Positions 1-8,387 of a stretch of 64,000 nucleotides of DNA are shown here, piece by piece. The notes under the pieces are model-generated. The model searched no databases. It had not been told where the DNA came from and worked only from the letters and a program-made list of their open reading frames with translations. The first letter of the stretch is position 1; every line of letters starts with the position of its first letter. This DNA is from Clostridiales bacterium (GTDB taxonomy: Bacteria > Bacillota > Clostridia > Oscillospirales > Oscillospiraceae). The translations under genes were made by a program, and so were the position numbers. Location: contig JAJUHC010000013.1 of the NCBI GenBank assembly GCA_029268065.1, positions 1-64,000 on the forward strand. Reading direction: 5' to 3'.

Positions 1-70
1 CCTTAGGCACAAGCGTGTCTATGTCTACCATTATGACGTCACGCCGGCTGTCTTTTTTCCACTCTTCCAT
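1..70 (-). CDS. Probable transposase, N-terminal fragment (runs off left edge)
   Basis: Only the first 23 codons are in the window. The start at 68-70 is preceded by a strong GGAGGCGGAGA Shine-Dalgarno and a TATAAT at 93-98 on the same strand. The peptide MEEWKKDSRRDVIMVDIDTL continuing to VPK resembles the N terminus of IS1182/DUF772-type transposases, in which LVP(K/E)DH is followed by LLRKID. Hairpins and a bidirectional terminator just upstream fit the end of an insertion sequence. The assignment rests on a short motif, so it is tentative; any small protein with this N terminus is the alternative. Confidence 0.4.
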   Translation of the reverse strand, partial: MEEWKKDSRRDVIMVDIDTLVPK

Positions 71-100
71 TTCTCCGCCTCCTTGCTTCTCCATTATACC

Positions 101-129
101 AAAAAAACACGCCCTCGGCGTGCTTTTTT
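101..129. terminator. Bidirectional intrinsic terminator
   Basis: A 6-bp stem CACGCC/GGCGTG with a CTC loop is flanked by seven A on the left and six T on the right, so it can stop transcription in either direction. It lies just upstream of the leftward gene, where it could block read-in from the right. Confidence 0.6.
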
Positions 130-190
130 GACAGGCTGAGCACCTCAGGGGTATTTATGATACCCCTGAGGTGCTCAGACTGTCAAAAAA
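124..190. repeat. 30-bp inverted repeat (29/30 matched), 7-nt loop
   Basis: Arms 124-153 and 161-190 are reverse complements except for one position. Each arm has an outer TTTTTTGACAG part and an inner CTGAGCACCTCAGGGGTA part. The inner sequence GATACCCCTGAGGTGCT recurs once more at 325-341. This is a repeated palindromic element, perhaps the terminal region of the insertion sequence to the left or a REP-type repeat. Confidence 0.7.
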
Positions 191-733
191 CCTGAGAGCA
201 AAAAATGTGCAAACAGTATTTAACCATTTTTCCGGCGGCGTGTACGCCGGAAAAATACGTTATCCCGCGCAATTGTGCGCGACCGGGGGTATCGAGCCGT
301 AAGGCTCGTATCCAGGGGGTATTGGATACCCCTGAGGTGCTTTTAACTATGAGCCGAAGCGTGACGTATATTTGACGTTTCGTCTAAACACAAGTGTCTT
401 TTCAACGCACATAACGAATGCCTCAGACTGGTACGAAAACCGTAAACAGGTGGAATGTAAACAAAACAGCCGGAATCACAGGGGCGAGCGCGAAAAATGT
501 CGGACCGCATAATATTATCAAATCTAAACGAAAAAATCACATCGTTCCATATGCCCTATTGCCCTCGATGAGGAAGTTTGGAAAAATATGCTCTGTTTTT
601 GTAGAATTATGCAGATTGCCGGCTTATATCCCCCCGGGGGGCTTGTGCGGGTTTTGGCAGTATGATAGCTTAAAGGAATAGAGAATAGTCTTTTCGGCGA
701 CCGAATACGTTAATTCCTGGTGGATGCTGTGAC
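191..733. other. Hairpin-rich intergenic region, no convincing gene
   Basis: The left part holds several hairpins: an 11-bp stem TTTTTCCGGCG (227-237) with its complement 245-255, a short CGCGCAATTGTGCGCG palindrome near 266-281, and imperfect stems through about 341 that include the GATACCCCTGAGGTGCT repeat. From 345 to 733 I see no coding pattern; an 87-codon frame at 418-681 has no ribosome site and no recognisable family. TTGGAA (578-583) and TAGAAT (602-607) spaced 18 bp could be a weak promoter for the transporter operon. I recognise no riboswitch. Confidence 0.5.
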
Positions 734-1678
734 ATGATGAAATACATAGCAAAAAAAATACTGATATCCATTCTTGTGATACTCGGCGTATCCGTCCTGA
801 CATTTTCCATGGGGCGGCTGGCGCCGGGGGACCCCGTGGATACCGTTCTGGCCGGAACCAGAAATCCGAGCCACGAGGAAATCGCATCCGCCCGGAAGTA
901 CCTGGGGCTTGACGAGCCTGTCGTTTCCCAATATTTCAGGTGGCTTCGGCGCGCGGCGAGAGGTGATCTCGGGCTGTCCTATCAAACCGGAAAGCCAGTA
1001 TCGAAGGAGCTTGCGGTGCGCCTTCCACAGACGATGCTTTTGACGTTCGGCTCGGTCACGGTAATGCTTATCATCGCCTTTCCATTTGGAATCGCGTCAG
1101 CCCTTGGGCATAACCGCGTTGGTGATTATGCCCTTCGCCTTGTAAATGTGCTTGCGATATCTATACCATCGTTCTGCATCGGCATACTGATGATTCTTTT
1201 TTTCGGTGTGAGGCATAAATGGCTGCCGGTTATGGGGAGCGGCAGTTTTCAGCACCTTTTGATGCCATCGCTTTCGATAGGCATAGGTGCGGGAGCGGCG
1301 CTTGCCCGACTTATCCGGAGTCAGCTTCTGACACACTTGGAATCGGAGCATGTTACCGCGGCTAGGGTTTTCGGAGTAAAGCGCTCGGTCATTCTGAAAA
1401 ATCATGTGCTGAAAAATGCGATCCCGCCGGTGATTACAAATATCGGATTAACCATAGGCACGATGCTGGGCGGTTCGGCAATCATAGAAACTCTTTTTTC
1501 CTGGCCAGGGGCCGGAAGCTATGCGGTTAAGGCTATTTATGCGAGGGATTATCCTGTGATTCAGGCTTATGCGCTTGTAATGGCCGTGATTTATATAGTA
1601 ATCAATGTCCTGATCGAGCTTTCATACTGCCTTGCCATGCCTTCAGTCTATGTGCTGGGAGGCGGCGATGAAAACTAA
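734..1678 (+). CDS. ABC transporter permease, DppB/NikB family
   Basis: First inner-membrane permease of a dipeptide/nickel-type importer. The 314-residue protein has the family N terminus (signal-anchor helix, then LAPGDP and LGLDEPVVSQYFRWLRR, then GDLGLSYQTG), several hydrophobic helices and the cytoplasmic EAA loop (TAARVFGVKRS ... NHVLKNAIPPVI) that docks on the ATPases. The start at 734 follows GGTGG; ATG 737 is an equally possible start. The next permease gene overlaps its last codons. Family assignment is secure; the substrate (oligopeptide, nickel, metallophore) cannot be told from the permease. Confidence 0.9.
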   Translation: MMKYIAKKILISILVILGVSVLTFSMGRLAPGDPVDTVLAGTRNPSHEEIASARKYLGLDEPVVSQYFRWLRRAARGDLGLSYQTGKPVSKELAVRLPQTMLLTFGSVTVMLIIAFPFGIASALGHNRVGDYALRLVNVLAISIPSFCIGILMILFFGVRHKWLPVMGSGSFQHLLMPSLSIGIGAGAALARLIRSQLLTHLESEHVTAARVFGVKRSVILKNHVLKNAIPPVITNIGLTIGTMLGGSAIIETLFSWPGAGSYAVKAIYARDYPVIQAYALVMAVIYIVINVLIELSYCLAMPSVYVLGGGDEN

Positions 1679-2489
1679 ATGTAAGCTCTCACCCTCCATG
1701 GCGTTCGGGATTGTATTGGCGGCAACTCTCATAATTGCGGCGCTTATCGCGCCGCTTATAGCGCCCAATGATCCTCTGGCTGTGAATATGGCCCGAGCAC
1801 TCGAAGGCTCCAGCGCCAAATATCCTCTGGGCACAGACCAGTTGGGACGCTGCGTGCTTTCCAGACTGCTTTACGGCGCGAGGACTTCCCTCGGCGTTAC
1901 CTGCCTCGTTCTTCTGCTTACAGTGTTTATCGGCTCCGTTATCGGGACTGTCTCCGGCCTTTTTGCGGGGAGGCTGCCCGACAAGCTTTTGACGGCTTTC
2001 TGCGAACTGGTGCTGGCTTTCCCGGGACTTATTCTGGCGCTTGTGATATCAGGTCTTTTAGGTCCGGGAATAGTTAACGTCATGCTTGCCATAGCTTTGG
2101 TATCCTGGGCCAGATACGCGAGGGTTGTAAGGAGCCTCGTAATCGGCGTCCGAGAGGCTCACTACGTAAAAGCGGCGAGGGTTTCGGGCTCCAGCGGCTT
2201 TCAGATCGTTGTAAGACATATTATTCCCAATATCGTCGGAGCTATCGGTACTATAATCGTGACCGATATCGGATCTACGATACTCAAGTTCGCAGGGCTT
2301 TCCTTTATAGGGCTTGGGGCTCAGGCACCCGAGGCCGAGTGGGGAATGATGATAAACGACGCAAGGCTTTATATGACTGAAGCACCTTCCCTGATAGTTT
2401 ATCCTATCCTTGCAATAACTCTTTCGGTCCTGGCGTTCCAGCTGATAGGCGACGGGTTCAGAGACAGGATAGACAGCAGATCGGATTGA
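1668..2489 (+). CDS. ABC transporter permease, DppC/NikC family
   Basis: Second permease of the importer, 273 residues. The ATG at 1668 follows GGGAGGCGG and overlaps the end of the first permease, the usual translational coupling. The sequence shows an N-terminal helix (about residues 10-30), then the family signature YPLGTDQLGRCVLSRLLYGA, later helices, and the EAA loop with YVKAARVSGSS and RHIIPNIVGAI. It pairs with the upstream permease to form the heterodimeric channel. I set the start downstream of the longest possible frame because of the Shine-Dalgarno. Confidence 0.9.
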   Translation: MKTKCKLSPSMAFGIVLAATLIIAALIAPLIAPNDPLAVNMARALEGSSAKYPLGTDQLGRCVLSRLLYGARTSLGVTCLVLLLTVFIGSVIGTVSGLFAGRLPDKLLTAFCELVLAFPGLILALVISGLLGPGIVNVMLAIALVSWARYARVVRSLVIGVREAHYVKAARVSGSSGFQIVVRHIIPNIVGAIGTIIVTDIGSTILKFAGLSFIGLGAQAPEAEWGMMINDARLYMTEAPSLIVYPILAITLSVLAFQLIGDGFRDRIDSRSD

Positions 2490-2500
2490 CGGAGAATGAT

Positions 2501-3259
2501 ATGGGATTTCTTGAAATAAAGGATTTAAGCATCTCCTATTCGCAGACCGCCGTGGTACGAAACATAAGCTTTTCACTTGATGAAGGTGAAACGCTCGGGA
2601 TTGCGGGTGAAAGCGGCTGCGGAAAAAGTACCGTCGCTAAGGCGATACTCGGTATCCTCCCCGAAAGCGCGAAGGTCGAAGGCTCAATAAAATACCGGGG
2701 AAAAGAGCTGGTCGGCATGACCGAAAAGGAATTTGAGAGGCTGCGCGGAAGCGAAATCTCAATGGTCTTTCAAGACCCCTCGACGGCGCTCAATCCCGTC
2801 AGGAAAATAAAGCATCAGTTCTATGATATTTTCGGCACTAATCGGAGAGGGAGAAAGGCCGCGGACGGCGAGATCATCCACTTTCTGACCCATGCCCATA
2901 TTACAGACCCCAAAAGCATGCTTGACAGTTACCCCTCGCAGCTGAGCGGAGGCATGAAGCAGCGTGTGGTCATAGCGATGGCGATTTCAAAAGAGCCGAG
3001 GCTTATAATTGCTGACGAGCCGACGTCCGCTCTTGACGCGGAGATCCGCCTCCAAATAATCGACGAGCTCGTGTCGCTGAAGGAAAGGCTTGGCTTCGGA
3101 ATGATTTATATTTCCCACAATCTCGCCGAACTCTCAAAAACCGCGGATTCAATAATTATCATGAAAAGCGGAATGGTGGTCGAGCAGGGGAAAACCGCGG
3201 AGCTGTTTTCAAATCCCCGGGCGCCTTATACGCGGGAGCTCATTGCCGCTGCAAAATAG
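2501..3259 (+). CDS. ABC transporter ATPase, DppD/NikD family
   Basis: First ATP-binding subunit of the importer, 252 residues from ATG 2501 (GGAG six bases upstream). Walker A is GESGCGKST, the signature is LSGGMKQRV, Walker B is LIIADEPTSALD, and the switch histidine is in YISHNLAEL. It lies right behind the permeases. Unlike many DppD proteins it is short at the C terminus and shows no obvious Cys-rich oligopeptide/dipeptide-transporter tail. Substrate remains open. Confidence 0.9.
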   Translation: MGFLEIKDLSISYSQTAVVRNISFSLDEGETLGIAGESGCGKSTVAKAILGILPESAKVEGSIKYRGKELVGMTEKEFERLRGSEISMVFQDPSTALNPVRKIKHQFYDIFGTNRRGRKAADGEIIHFLTHAHITDPKSMLDSYPSQLSGGMKQRVVIAMAISKEPRLIIADEPTSALDAEIRLQIIDELVSLKERLGFGMIYISHNLAELSKTADSIIIMKSGMVVEQGKTAELFSNPRAPYTRELIAAAK

Positions 3260-3276
3260 ATGGAAAGGTTATACAT

Positions 3277-4059
3277 ATGTGCTCGCTTTTGGAAGTAAAA
3301 AACATAACAAAATGCTTTTCAAAACGGTTGAGCGGCTTTTTCTACAAGAAAAAGGAGACATTCGCCGCGCTGCAGGACGTTTCCTTTTCTTTGGACAGCG
3401 GAGAATCCATGGGGCTCATCGGGGAGAGCGGGAGCGGCAAGACCACCGTCGCCAATATTCTGCTCAGACTGATCGAAGCGGATCAGGGCCAGGTTTTGTT
3501 CAACGGCGAAGACATTACGCGGCTTCACGGCTATAAACAGTTATATCCGATAAGGCGGAATATACAGGCAGTGTTTCAAAACAGCGGCACATCCCTTGAT
3601 TCTCACATGACCTTGGAAGATATCATTACAGAGCCGCTGAGGAACTATAATTTACCAACAAAACGACGGGCGGAGGAGAGTCTCGAGCTGGTAGGACTTC
3701 CTTCGGACTGGGCGAAAAGGAAGCCTTATCAGCTTTCCGGAGGCCAGCGGCAGCGTGTTTCCATCGCACGGGCGATGGTGCTCAAGCCTTCGCTCCTTAT
3801 CCTCGACGAAGCGACCTCGAATCTTGATGTTATAACCTCTTCGCAAATACTTGCGCTGATGCGCAGGCTTCACGAGGAAAACCAAACCGCTATTCTCTTT
3901 ATCTCCCATGATATTTCCGCCGTCGACAAGCTGTGCACAAAAAAGGCCGTCATGAAGGACGGCAGGATAGTCGAAACCTTACGCAGCCTTGACTTAAACG
4001 AAGCTTCGCACCCTTATACAAGGAAACTGATCGAATCAAAAATGTCCGTCAGCCTTTAA
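3277..4059 (+). CDS. ABC transporter ATPase, DppF/NikE family
   Basis: Second ATP-binding subunit, 260 residues, start ATG 3277 after AAAGG. Walker A GESGSGKTT, signature LSGGQRQRVSIARAM, Walker B LLILDEATSNLD, H-loop FISHDISAV. An insertion with SGFFYKKKETFAAL between the first strand and Walker A matches the family, where this loop carries the substrate-linked duplicated transporter. It completes the ATPase heterodimer with the upstream gene. Confidence 0.9.
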   Translation: MCSLLEVKNITKCFSKRLSGFFYKKKETFAALQDVSFSLDSGESMGLIGESGSGKTTVANILLRLIEADQGQVLFNGEDITRLHGYKQLYPIRRNIQAVFQNSGTSLDSHMTLEDIITEPLRNYNLPTKRRAEESLELVGLPSDWAKRKPYQLSGGQRQRVSIARAMVLKPSLLILDEATSNLDVITSSQILALMRRLHEENQTAILFISHDISAVDKLCTKKAVMKDGRIVETLRSLDLNEASHPYTRKLIESKMSVSL

Positions 4060-4079
4060 TATAGTTAAGGAGAGAACAT

Positions 4080-5654
4080 ATGAAAAAGAAAACCGCACTT
4101 TTACTTTCGGCTGTCATTTTATTCGTTAGCATTATGACGGCCTGTTCGCAGTCACCGCAAAGCAGCCCCCAGCCTACGGCTTCGGGTCCGAAAATAGTGA
4201 CCATAGCCGCAGGACGCAGCTTTTATCAGGGGCCCACAAGCAATATTTACGTTCACGGAAGCACAAATGTCTGGCAGGCGCTCGTCATGCTTAACGACAA
4301 GATGGAGCCCGAAATGCGGCTCGCGGAATCTGTCAAGGCATCTCAGGACGGTCTGACGTGGACAATAAAACTCAGAAACGGAGTAACGTTCCACGACGGA
4401 ACCAAGCTTACGAGCGATGTAGCTATTATGAACTTGGACCGGCTCTATCACTGGAACGGCGGCTCAAAGTCCTATGACCCCGCGTTTGAAAATACCGGCG
4501 AATTCGGGAAAATCACAAAAATGGCCAAGGTGGACGATCTGAGCTTTACGGTAACCCACGAAAAGCCTATCCCCGATTTTGACCTGCGCCTCGGCTATGA
4601 AAACAGCGCAATGTTCGCAGCCGCTTCCTTTGATTCGAAGAAAGCGATTACCAAGCCTTACGGAACTGGCCCTTACAAGTATGAATCCTATGACGAAAAG
4701 ACAGAAACGCTGACCCTTTCTAAATTTGAAAAATATTGGGAGGGTGAGCCGAAGCTCGATAAGGTGATATTCAAGAATATTGCCGACGCGACGACCAGGC
4801 TCTCGGCTCTTCAGAGCGGCGAGGTGGACGTAATCTCCGATGTCGGGGGAATTCTTCCTCAGCAGGCCGCCACTGTTTTAGGCGACAATAAGCTTGTGAT
4901 GAAGCAGCGGCTCGTAAGCACGGTTCACTACTATTTTATGAACACGAACAGCGGAAAGCTTTTCAGCGATGTCAGTATGCGTAAGGCGCTGAGCCTCTGC
5001 ATTGACCGGGATACCATCGTGAAGAAGCTTCTCAAGGGATACGGCGAACCGGCAAAAAGCGTTTTGACCTCCGCTGGGCCGACGTGGCTTGCGGACTGCG
5101 GCAACGTCTTTGACCCAAAGCAGGCAAAAGAGCTTAAGTTAAAGGCTGTCGGCACCGGCGAAGTGAGCTGTACCATACTTCTCAACTCATCCCTGCTCGG
5201 GCGCTGGCCCTACCAGGACACGGCCGCTATGATTCAGGCGCAGCTAAAGGAGATCGGAGTAAACGCTCAGATTGAAACGGTCGATTCGGCGACCTGGACA
5301 AAGAGGCTTAAAGAGGGCACGTATGATATAGCCCCTCAGCCCTTCACCGTTTCAGCGGGGGAGCCGAACTACTTCTTCGTGCGCAACCTGAGAAGCGGCG
5401 GTACAAATAACTCCTCGCGCAGCTACGGCATCAAGGATGCGGCTTTGGACAGCCTCATCGATAAGGTCGCGGTCGAGCCGAGCAAAACAGAGCGTCAAAA
5501 GTACTATGCAGAGATGCAGAAGCTCGTCAAGGAAAAGGAATATGTTATACCGCTCTGGTACGACGTTACCATATACGCAATGAACAAGCGCGTCCAGAAC
5601 TTTAATCTGGATGTGACGTTCTGCCCCGATCTCTATAAAGTAAGCGTGGGTTAA
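4080..5654 (+). CDS. Solute-binding lipoprotein, family 5 (DppA/NikA/OppA type)
   Basis: Extracellular binding lipoprotein of the importer, 524 residues. A signal peptide of about 21 residues ends in the lipobox SIMTAC, so Cys22 is lipidated. The body shows the family-5 features AESVKASQDGLTWTIKLRNG followed by VTFHDGTKLTSDV, then YGTGPYKYESY and a C-terminal EYVIPLWYDVTIYAM. The overall pattern is closer to NikA-type proteins than to long OppA proteins, but this is a judgement by eye. Being last of the transporter genes and 4 bp from the methyltransferase, it is probably co-transcribed with both. Confidence 0.85.
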   Translation: MKKKTALLLSAVILFVSIMTACSQSPQSSPQPTASGPKIVTIAAGRSFYQGPTSNIYVHGSTNVWQALVMLNDKMEPEMRLAESVKASQDGLTWTIKLRNGVTFHDGTKLTSDVAIMNLDRLYHWNGGSKSYDPAFENTGEFGKITKMAKVDDLSFTVTHEKPIPDFDLRLGYENSAMFAAASFDSKKAITKPYGTGPYKYESYDEKTETLTLSKFEKYWEGEPKLDKVIFKNIADATTRLSALQSGEVDVISDVGGILPQQAATVLGDNKLVMKQRLVSTVHYYFMNTNSGKLFSDVSMRKALSLCIDRDTIVKKLLKGYGEPAKSVLTSAGPTWLADCGNVFDPKQAKELKLKAVGTGEVSCTILLNSSLLGRWPYQDTAAMIQAQLKEIGVNAQIETVDSATWTKRLKEGTYDIAPQPFTVSAGEPNYFFVRNLRSGGTNNSSRSYGIKDAALDSLIDKVAVEPSKTERQKYYAEMQKLVKEKEYVIPLWYDVTIYAMNKRVQNFNLDVTFCPDLYKVSVG

Positions 5655-5658
5655 TAAC

Positions 5659-6531
5659 GTGAAATTTGAACAGTATACCAACTTCGCAAGCGAGCAGTGG
5701 CGTCTCACAATGGGCAAAAGCGAGCATTTCAGCCTTGAAAAATGCACAGACGGGGAAAAGACCGTGGTTTGGGACAAAATGGCCGCGACTTATGACCTTG
5801 CGATGGGCTCTGATACGAGGCGTATCGAAACGGCAATCGAACGGCTTGAAAGGCTTGGGGCTTTCGGTCCCGATACTGTCGCGCTGGACATCGGCAGCGG
5901 CACGGGCGCTTATACTTTGGCGCTGGCCGAAAAATGCAAAGTCGTCTACGCCCTGGACAGCTCCCGCGGCATGCAGAAGGTGATGGCGGAAAAGGCTGAA
6001 AAACTGGGGATAAGAAATATAATACCAATATGCGCCGATTGGAAAAGCATTCAGGAAAGCGAGCTGCCGTGCAGGTTCGATATAGTCCTATCCTCTCTGA
6101 ACACCGGGATAAACGACGCTGATTCGCTGCTGAAAATGAACCAGGCCTCAAAAGGCTTCTGCTGCTACGTGACAGCTCACGGGACGGCTCGCAGCTCCTC
6201 GCGTGGGGATTTCCAAAGAATTGTCTTCGGGCGCGAGCTGATGACCGCCGGCGGCAACGACATCATACATCCCTTCAATATCATTTACGGCCTGGGCTAC
6301 CGCCCGGAGCTGACATATGCTCCGTGCGAATGGACAAAGGAAGAGGAGCCTGAGGAGGCCGTTGAAGCCGTGTGCCGTGAATTCGGGCGTTACGGGCCGA
6401 TTGACGAGAGCCTCAAATCAAAGCTGAGGGAATACATACTGTCCCGCCTTAATGAAAAGGGTATGTTTTCTCAGTCGCAGAAAAGCGTCGTCGGAATTAT
6501 GATATGGGATACGAGAGATTTGGGCGGATAA
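5659..6531 (+). CDS. Class I SAM-dependent methyltransferase in the importer operon
   Basis: A 290-residue methyltransferase starting with GTG 5659, only 4 bp after the binding-protein gene, so it belongs to the importer operon. Motif I is VALDIGSGTGAYTLAL, followed by an acidic end of strand 2 (VYALDSS) and a motif IV-like FDIVLSSLN. The C-terminal part (about residues 150-290) is cysteine-containing and not assignable to a known methyltransferase subfamily. The location suggests it modifies the imported compound, a metallophore or its breakdown product; that is inference. An internal ATG at 5710 is an alternative start. Confidence 0.8.
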   Translation: MKFEQYTNFASEQWRLTMGKSEHFSLEKCTDGEKTVVWDKMAATYDLAMGSDTRRIETAIERLERLGAFGPDTVALDIGSGTGAYTLALAEKCKVVYALDSSRGMQKVMAEKAEKLGIRNIIPICADWKSIQESELPCRFDIVLSSLNTGINDADSLLKMNQASKGFCCYVTAHGTARSSSRGDFQRIVFGRELMTAGGNDIIHPFNIIYGLGYRPELTYAPCEWTKEEEPEEAVEAVCREFGRYGPIDESLKSKLREYILSRLNEKGMFSQSQKSVVGIMIWDTRDLGG

Positions 6532-6587
6532 CGATATATTCCTTATATTCCGTAATATTTTACAACATATTTATCCCCCATGGGAGC

Positions 6588-6617
6588 TTGCAGGCGCGGG
6601 TTGGCCCGAGGTATAAT
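6588..6617 (+). promoter_or_regulatory. Putative promoter of the TPR gene
   Basis: TTGCAG (6588-6593) and a perfect TATAAT (6612-6617) are spaced 18 bp. The transcript would start near 6624 and run through the hairpin at 6659-6686 into the TPR gene. Confidence 0.5.
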
Positions 6618-6658
6618 GGAACCGAAGTAAGATGCTATATTAACTCCTCGCGAAAAAG

Positions 6659-6686
6659 TCGCCCGCAGGTCGAACACTGCGGGCGA
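6659..6686 (+). promoter_or_regulatory. Leader hairpin, 10-bp perfect stem
   Basis: TCGCCCGCAG and CTGCGGGCGA pair around an 8-nt loop in the leader of the TPR gene. There is no U-run after it, so it is not an ordinary terminator; it may be a leader structure or the end of the upstream operon message. Confidence 0.45.
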
Positions 6687-6722
6687 TACCAATTTGTGAC
6701 GATTCAGATAAGGGGTTTTAGC

Positions 6723-7554
6723 TTGAAACATTTAATTCACACTTCCGAAAACGCCAGCGCATGCATCGGTGACAGCCATGGGCGTGTATTTTGACGATGT
6801 CCATGCGAGCTGGCACAGTCAGCTCGCCGGAGCACCGCACGAGACACCGGATTCCGCGGAAGTCGAGGCCAGGAGAGCCGCCTTAAAGGATGGAGAGGAT
6901 TATCTCGCGTTGGGTGAAGCGCTGAGCAGGCAGCTCAGATACCGCGAAGCGATTGAGGCGTACGATAAGGCGGAAAGCTTGATGCCGGGCGAGCTGCGGG
7001 TATACCGCGGCAGGGCCGGAAGGTATCTCTCTACGCTTCAGCCGGAAAACGCCAAGGCCGATTTTATCCGCTGCCTTGAGCTCGGCGGCGAAAGGCTTGA
7101 CTGTATCTATCGTATAGGACTCTGTGACTATTACATCGGTAATTATTCGGATTCTATTGCGAGCTTTGAAGAAGCCATGCCGCTTTGCGACGACGAAATG
7201 GGCGTAGCCGTTATCTACTGGCATACCCTGTGCAGCCTGCGCAGCAACACAAGCCCCGGTCTTTTGGAAAAATACCGTGCCGGTATGGAGGTAGGGCATC
7301 ATACTGCCTACGATAAAGCGGTCATGCTATTTACGGGAGCGATCACTGCCGACGAGCTTTTGGTTCAGCTTGAAGCTGAGCCGGACGATATGGAATATGC
7401 CATTATCCTGTACGGCATCTGCGTCCATTTGCATAGCGTCGGACTGTGGCGGAAGGCTGACGCCCTTATGGAGGCGCTTCTTTCGCGCGACGCCTTCTGG
7501 TTTTGCTATTCATACCTTGCCGCGTGGAACGACAGGCATAATAAAGGCCGCTGA
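6723..7554 (+). CDS. TPR-repeat protein, possibly read through a +1 frameshift
   Basis: The TPR frame is open from GTG 6769/ATG 6778 to 7554, with helix pairs such as EDYLALGEALSRQLRYREAI followed by EAYDKAESLMPGE, and NYSDSIASFEEAMPL. It resembles soluble TPR scaffold proteins, function unknown. Neither GTG 6769 nor ATG 6778 has a Shine-Dalgarno. TTG 6723 does (AGGGG at 6711-6715) but is in another frame, which stops at TGA 6792. At that stop the sequence reads TTT TGA C; a +1 slip of UUU would continue with GAC GAT in the TPR frame. I give the span of the fused product. A sequencing indel, a degraded N terminus, or a start at 6778 are the alternatives. Confidence 0.55.
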
Positions 7555-7684
7555 CGCGGGGGAACCCGCAGATTTACTGCTTTTTAGCTTTGTGCGTCGT
7601 CGAAGCAAAGACTAAAACCTGTTAAGGCCAGGTCAAGTGCTGTAAAAACGTCATATTTCTAATGCATACTCCCGGCATAAAAGC

Positions 7685-7730
7685 GGGGCAGGGAGCCGCT
7701 TCGGTGGCCGCCTGTCCCTGTTTTCATTTT
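7685..7730 (+). terminator. Intrinsic terminator after the TPR gene
   Basis: An outer 8-bp stem (7685-7692 with 7711-7718) encloses a 5-bp stem capped by a UUCG-type tetraloop, followed by the T-rich tract TGTTTTCATTTT. It faces the convergent rnpB-derived repeat. Confidence 0.75.
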
Positions 7731-7737
7731 GAAAATT

Positions 7738-7813
7738 AAGCCCGATAATACAAAAACACCCGCCGTATAAGCGGATGCTTCTGATATTGGTGTGAGCAAG
7801 CCTGTAAGCCGGG
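7738..7813 (-). repeat. Second copy of the rnpB 3' end and terminator (possible att site)
   Basis: These 76 bp are identical to 14643-14718, which are the last 21 or so bases of rnpB plus its terminator. The copy is in the same orientation and is separated by 6.8 kb of different, AT-richer sequence. Duplication of an RNA-gene 3' end at both borders is the normal footprint of tyrosine-recombinase integration; this would be the distal border. No integrase is visible inside. Confidence 0.75.
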
Positions 7814-7838
7814 ACGTTTTTTGACTGGCACAAAACAA

Positions 7839-8375
7839 TTACACCAGTATTATGTCATCTTCGTGCATCATGTACTCAATCAGCACGTAGATTCCCGCCC
7901 AAAAAGTAATTTCGTGCTTTTCCGAGATTTCAAGGCAAATTGGCTTAAATTTGAAAAAAGGTGAAACATTAGCCAGCGTAGTACCCTCGTGGGTAATAGT
8001 TAGGCCATTGTTTTTTTGGCGCTGGATAAGCCATTTTCCATATGGCGTTTCTACCGCCATCTTAACAACCTGCGGTGGGCGTATGGCAAATGCCCGCGTA
8101 GCGCCATCCTCTGTATTTGATTCAAGAAACAGATTCGCGCTTGCGACCGGATTATTATTCTTATAGATGATGTACTTTCGGGAATCAGCATAGCTCATAT
8201 CTTTCTCTTGTCTTGGCAGGTTTACAATGTCTGTGGTAAAAACAATATTACCTTTATTATCGCTGACTTTTTTGGCTGCTCCAATAATCTTCTGGTTGCT
8301 GATTTTTGCAACAGTTTCACCTTTTTCGTTAACCAGACGCCAAGTAAAAAATCCCTTTTGTATTTTTAACTTCAT
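7839..8375 (-). CDS. Small hypothetical protein, tubby/LURP-one-like pattern
   Basis: 178 residues, start ATG 8375, 12 bp behind the chromate-transporter gene and probably co-transcribed. It has no signal peptide or membrane helix. The sequence looks all-beta with short repeats such as FFTWRLVNEKGETVAKISNQ, KYIIYKNNNPVASANLFL and GKWLIQRQKNNGLTITHEG, ending in a hydrophobic helix FWAGIYVLIEYMM and acidic HEDDIILV. That layout recalls tubby C-terminal/LURP-one-related folds, but I cannot assign the family firmly. Function unknown. Confidence 0.6.
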   Translation of the reverse strand: MKLKIQKGFFTWRLVNEKGETVAKISNQKIIGAAKKVSDNKGNIVFTTDIVNLPRQEKDMSYADSRKYIIYKNNNPVASANLFLESNTEDGATRAFAIRPPQVVKMAVETPYGKWLIQRQKNNGLTITHEGTTLANVSPFFKFKPICLEISEKHEITFWAGIYVLIEYMMHEDDIILV

Positions 8376-8387
8376 AAGTTAGCACTC

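Noticed and set aside
418-681. 87-codon open frame in the left intergenic region
   Set aside because: No ribosome site, no family resemblance, and an opposite-strand frame of similar quality overlaps it.
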